NCBI GenBank assembly: GCA_002340255.1
Contig: DDLS01000077.1
Span: forward strand, 1-6,418
Origin: Cyanobacteria bacterium UBA2566
GTDB taxonomy: Bacteria > Cyanobacteriota > Cyanobacteriia > Cyanobacteriales > Desertifilaceae
Length of the DNA stretch: 6,418 bases
Direction: 5' to 3'
Made by a program: the position numbers and the translations under genes. How positions within the stretch are numbered: position 1 is the first letter of the stretch; each line of letters opens with the position of its first letter. Shown here piece by piece: positions 6,236 to 6,418 of this stretch. The notes below the pieces were generated by a model, which made no database searches, was not told the DNA's origin, and saw nothing but the letters and a program-made list of their open reading frames with translations.

Positions 6236-6325
6236 TTAGAAACCGTTTCTTGCCCAAACGACCATAGAGATAGAGAAGGTGAAAATCACCAGCAAGGAAA
6301 CCCAACCTAAAGAGAGAATGTCCAT
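6236..6325 (-). CDS. petN: Cytochrome b6f complex subunit PetN
   Basis: PetN (subunit VIII) is a 29-residue single-span protein required for stable assembly of the cytochrome b6f complex in the thylakoid membrane, which carries electrons from plastoquinol to plastocyanin or cytochrome c6. ATG 6325 to TAA 6236 gives exactly 29 residues, the family's standard length. The sequence begins MDILSLGWVSLL and ends SISMVVWARNGF, matching cyanobacterial PetN nearly residue for residue. The one odd position is Ala25: the family ending I recall is WGRNG, so a usually conserved Gly is replaced (codon GCA instead of GGN). The region before the start lacks a clear Shine-Dalgarno. It is the first gene of a minus-strand group with the 49-residue membrane protein. 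The identification is firm despite the short length. Confidence 0.95.
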   Translation of the reverse strand: MDILSLGWVSLLVIFTFSISMVVWARNGF

Positions 6326-6370
6326 AGTTAATCTTAAAACAACCGTATTACTCCATTGTTTATCATACAA

Positions 6371-6418
6371 GGGAATGGGGAGTGGGGAGTCGAGGGATAG
6401 GGAATAGGGAATGGGGAA
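6371..6418. repeat. Degenerate G-rich heptamer repeat (continues past window)
   Basis: Units can be read as GGGAATG (6371), GGGAGTG (6378), GGGAGTC (6385), an irregular GAGGGATA (6392), GGGAATA (6400), GGGAATG (6407), and a partial GGGAA (6414) cut by the window edge. Short tandem heptamers of this composition are common between genes in many filamentous and colonial cyanobacteria. The array begins 46 bases upstream of the petN start, so it sits in or next to the petN promoter region. A TATGAT on the minus strand (plus positions 6362-6367) is a possible -10 box, but the repeat leaves no recognisable -35. Confidence 0.75.

Overview
The window looks like ordinary chromosomal DNA from a cyanobacterium. 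Two signs point there. First, the octamer GCGATCGC (HIP1) occurs at least seven times in 6.4 kb (for example at 38, 135, 1777, 2947, 4016, 4067 and 4280). Second, the far end encodes PetN, a 29-residue cytochrome b6f subunit found only in oxygenic phototrophs. A degenerate G-rich heptamer repeat at the right edge and a Uma2/DUF820 protein also fit. I cannot name the genus.

Layout from left to right. The plus strand carries the 3' part of cobB (cobyrinate a,c-diamide synthase, entering from outside the window). It overlaps by 4 bases, or is separated by 2 bases from, a DAO-family FAD oxidoreductase gene. A 184-base gap leads to dnaB (replicative helicase, no intein), then a Uma2-family nuclease-like gene with a coiled-coil tail. 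The Uma2 gene runs tail-to-tail, with only 5 bases between, into cobM (precorrin-4 C11-methyltransferase) on the minus strand. Divergent from cobM, a plus-strand gene for a 50-residue basic protein follows a plausible promoter and is followed by two hairpins, the second resembling a terminator. The right end is a minus-strand group read in the order petN, a 49-residue single-span membrane protein, then a 145-residue hypothetical protein.

The genes do not form one system. Two of them (cobB and cobM) belong to cobalamin biosynthesis but lie on opposite strands, separated by unrelated genes. dnaB is a housekeeping replication gene. The most interesting part is the right end, where petN is followed after 21 bases by an uncharacterised small membrane protein gene with a good ribosome binding site. 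Three small genes here (50, 49 and 29 codons) are easily missed by gene callers. No RNA gene, CRISPR array, transposase or phage gene was recognised.
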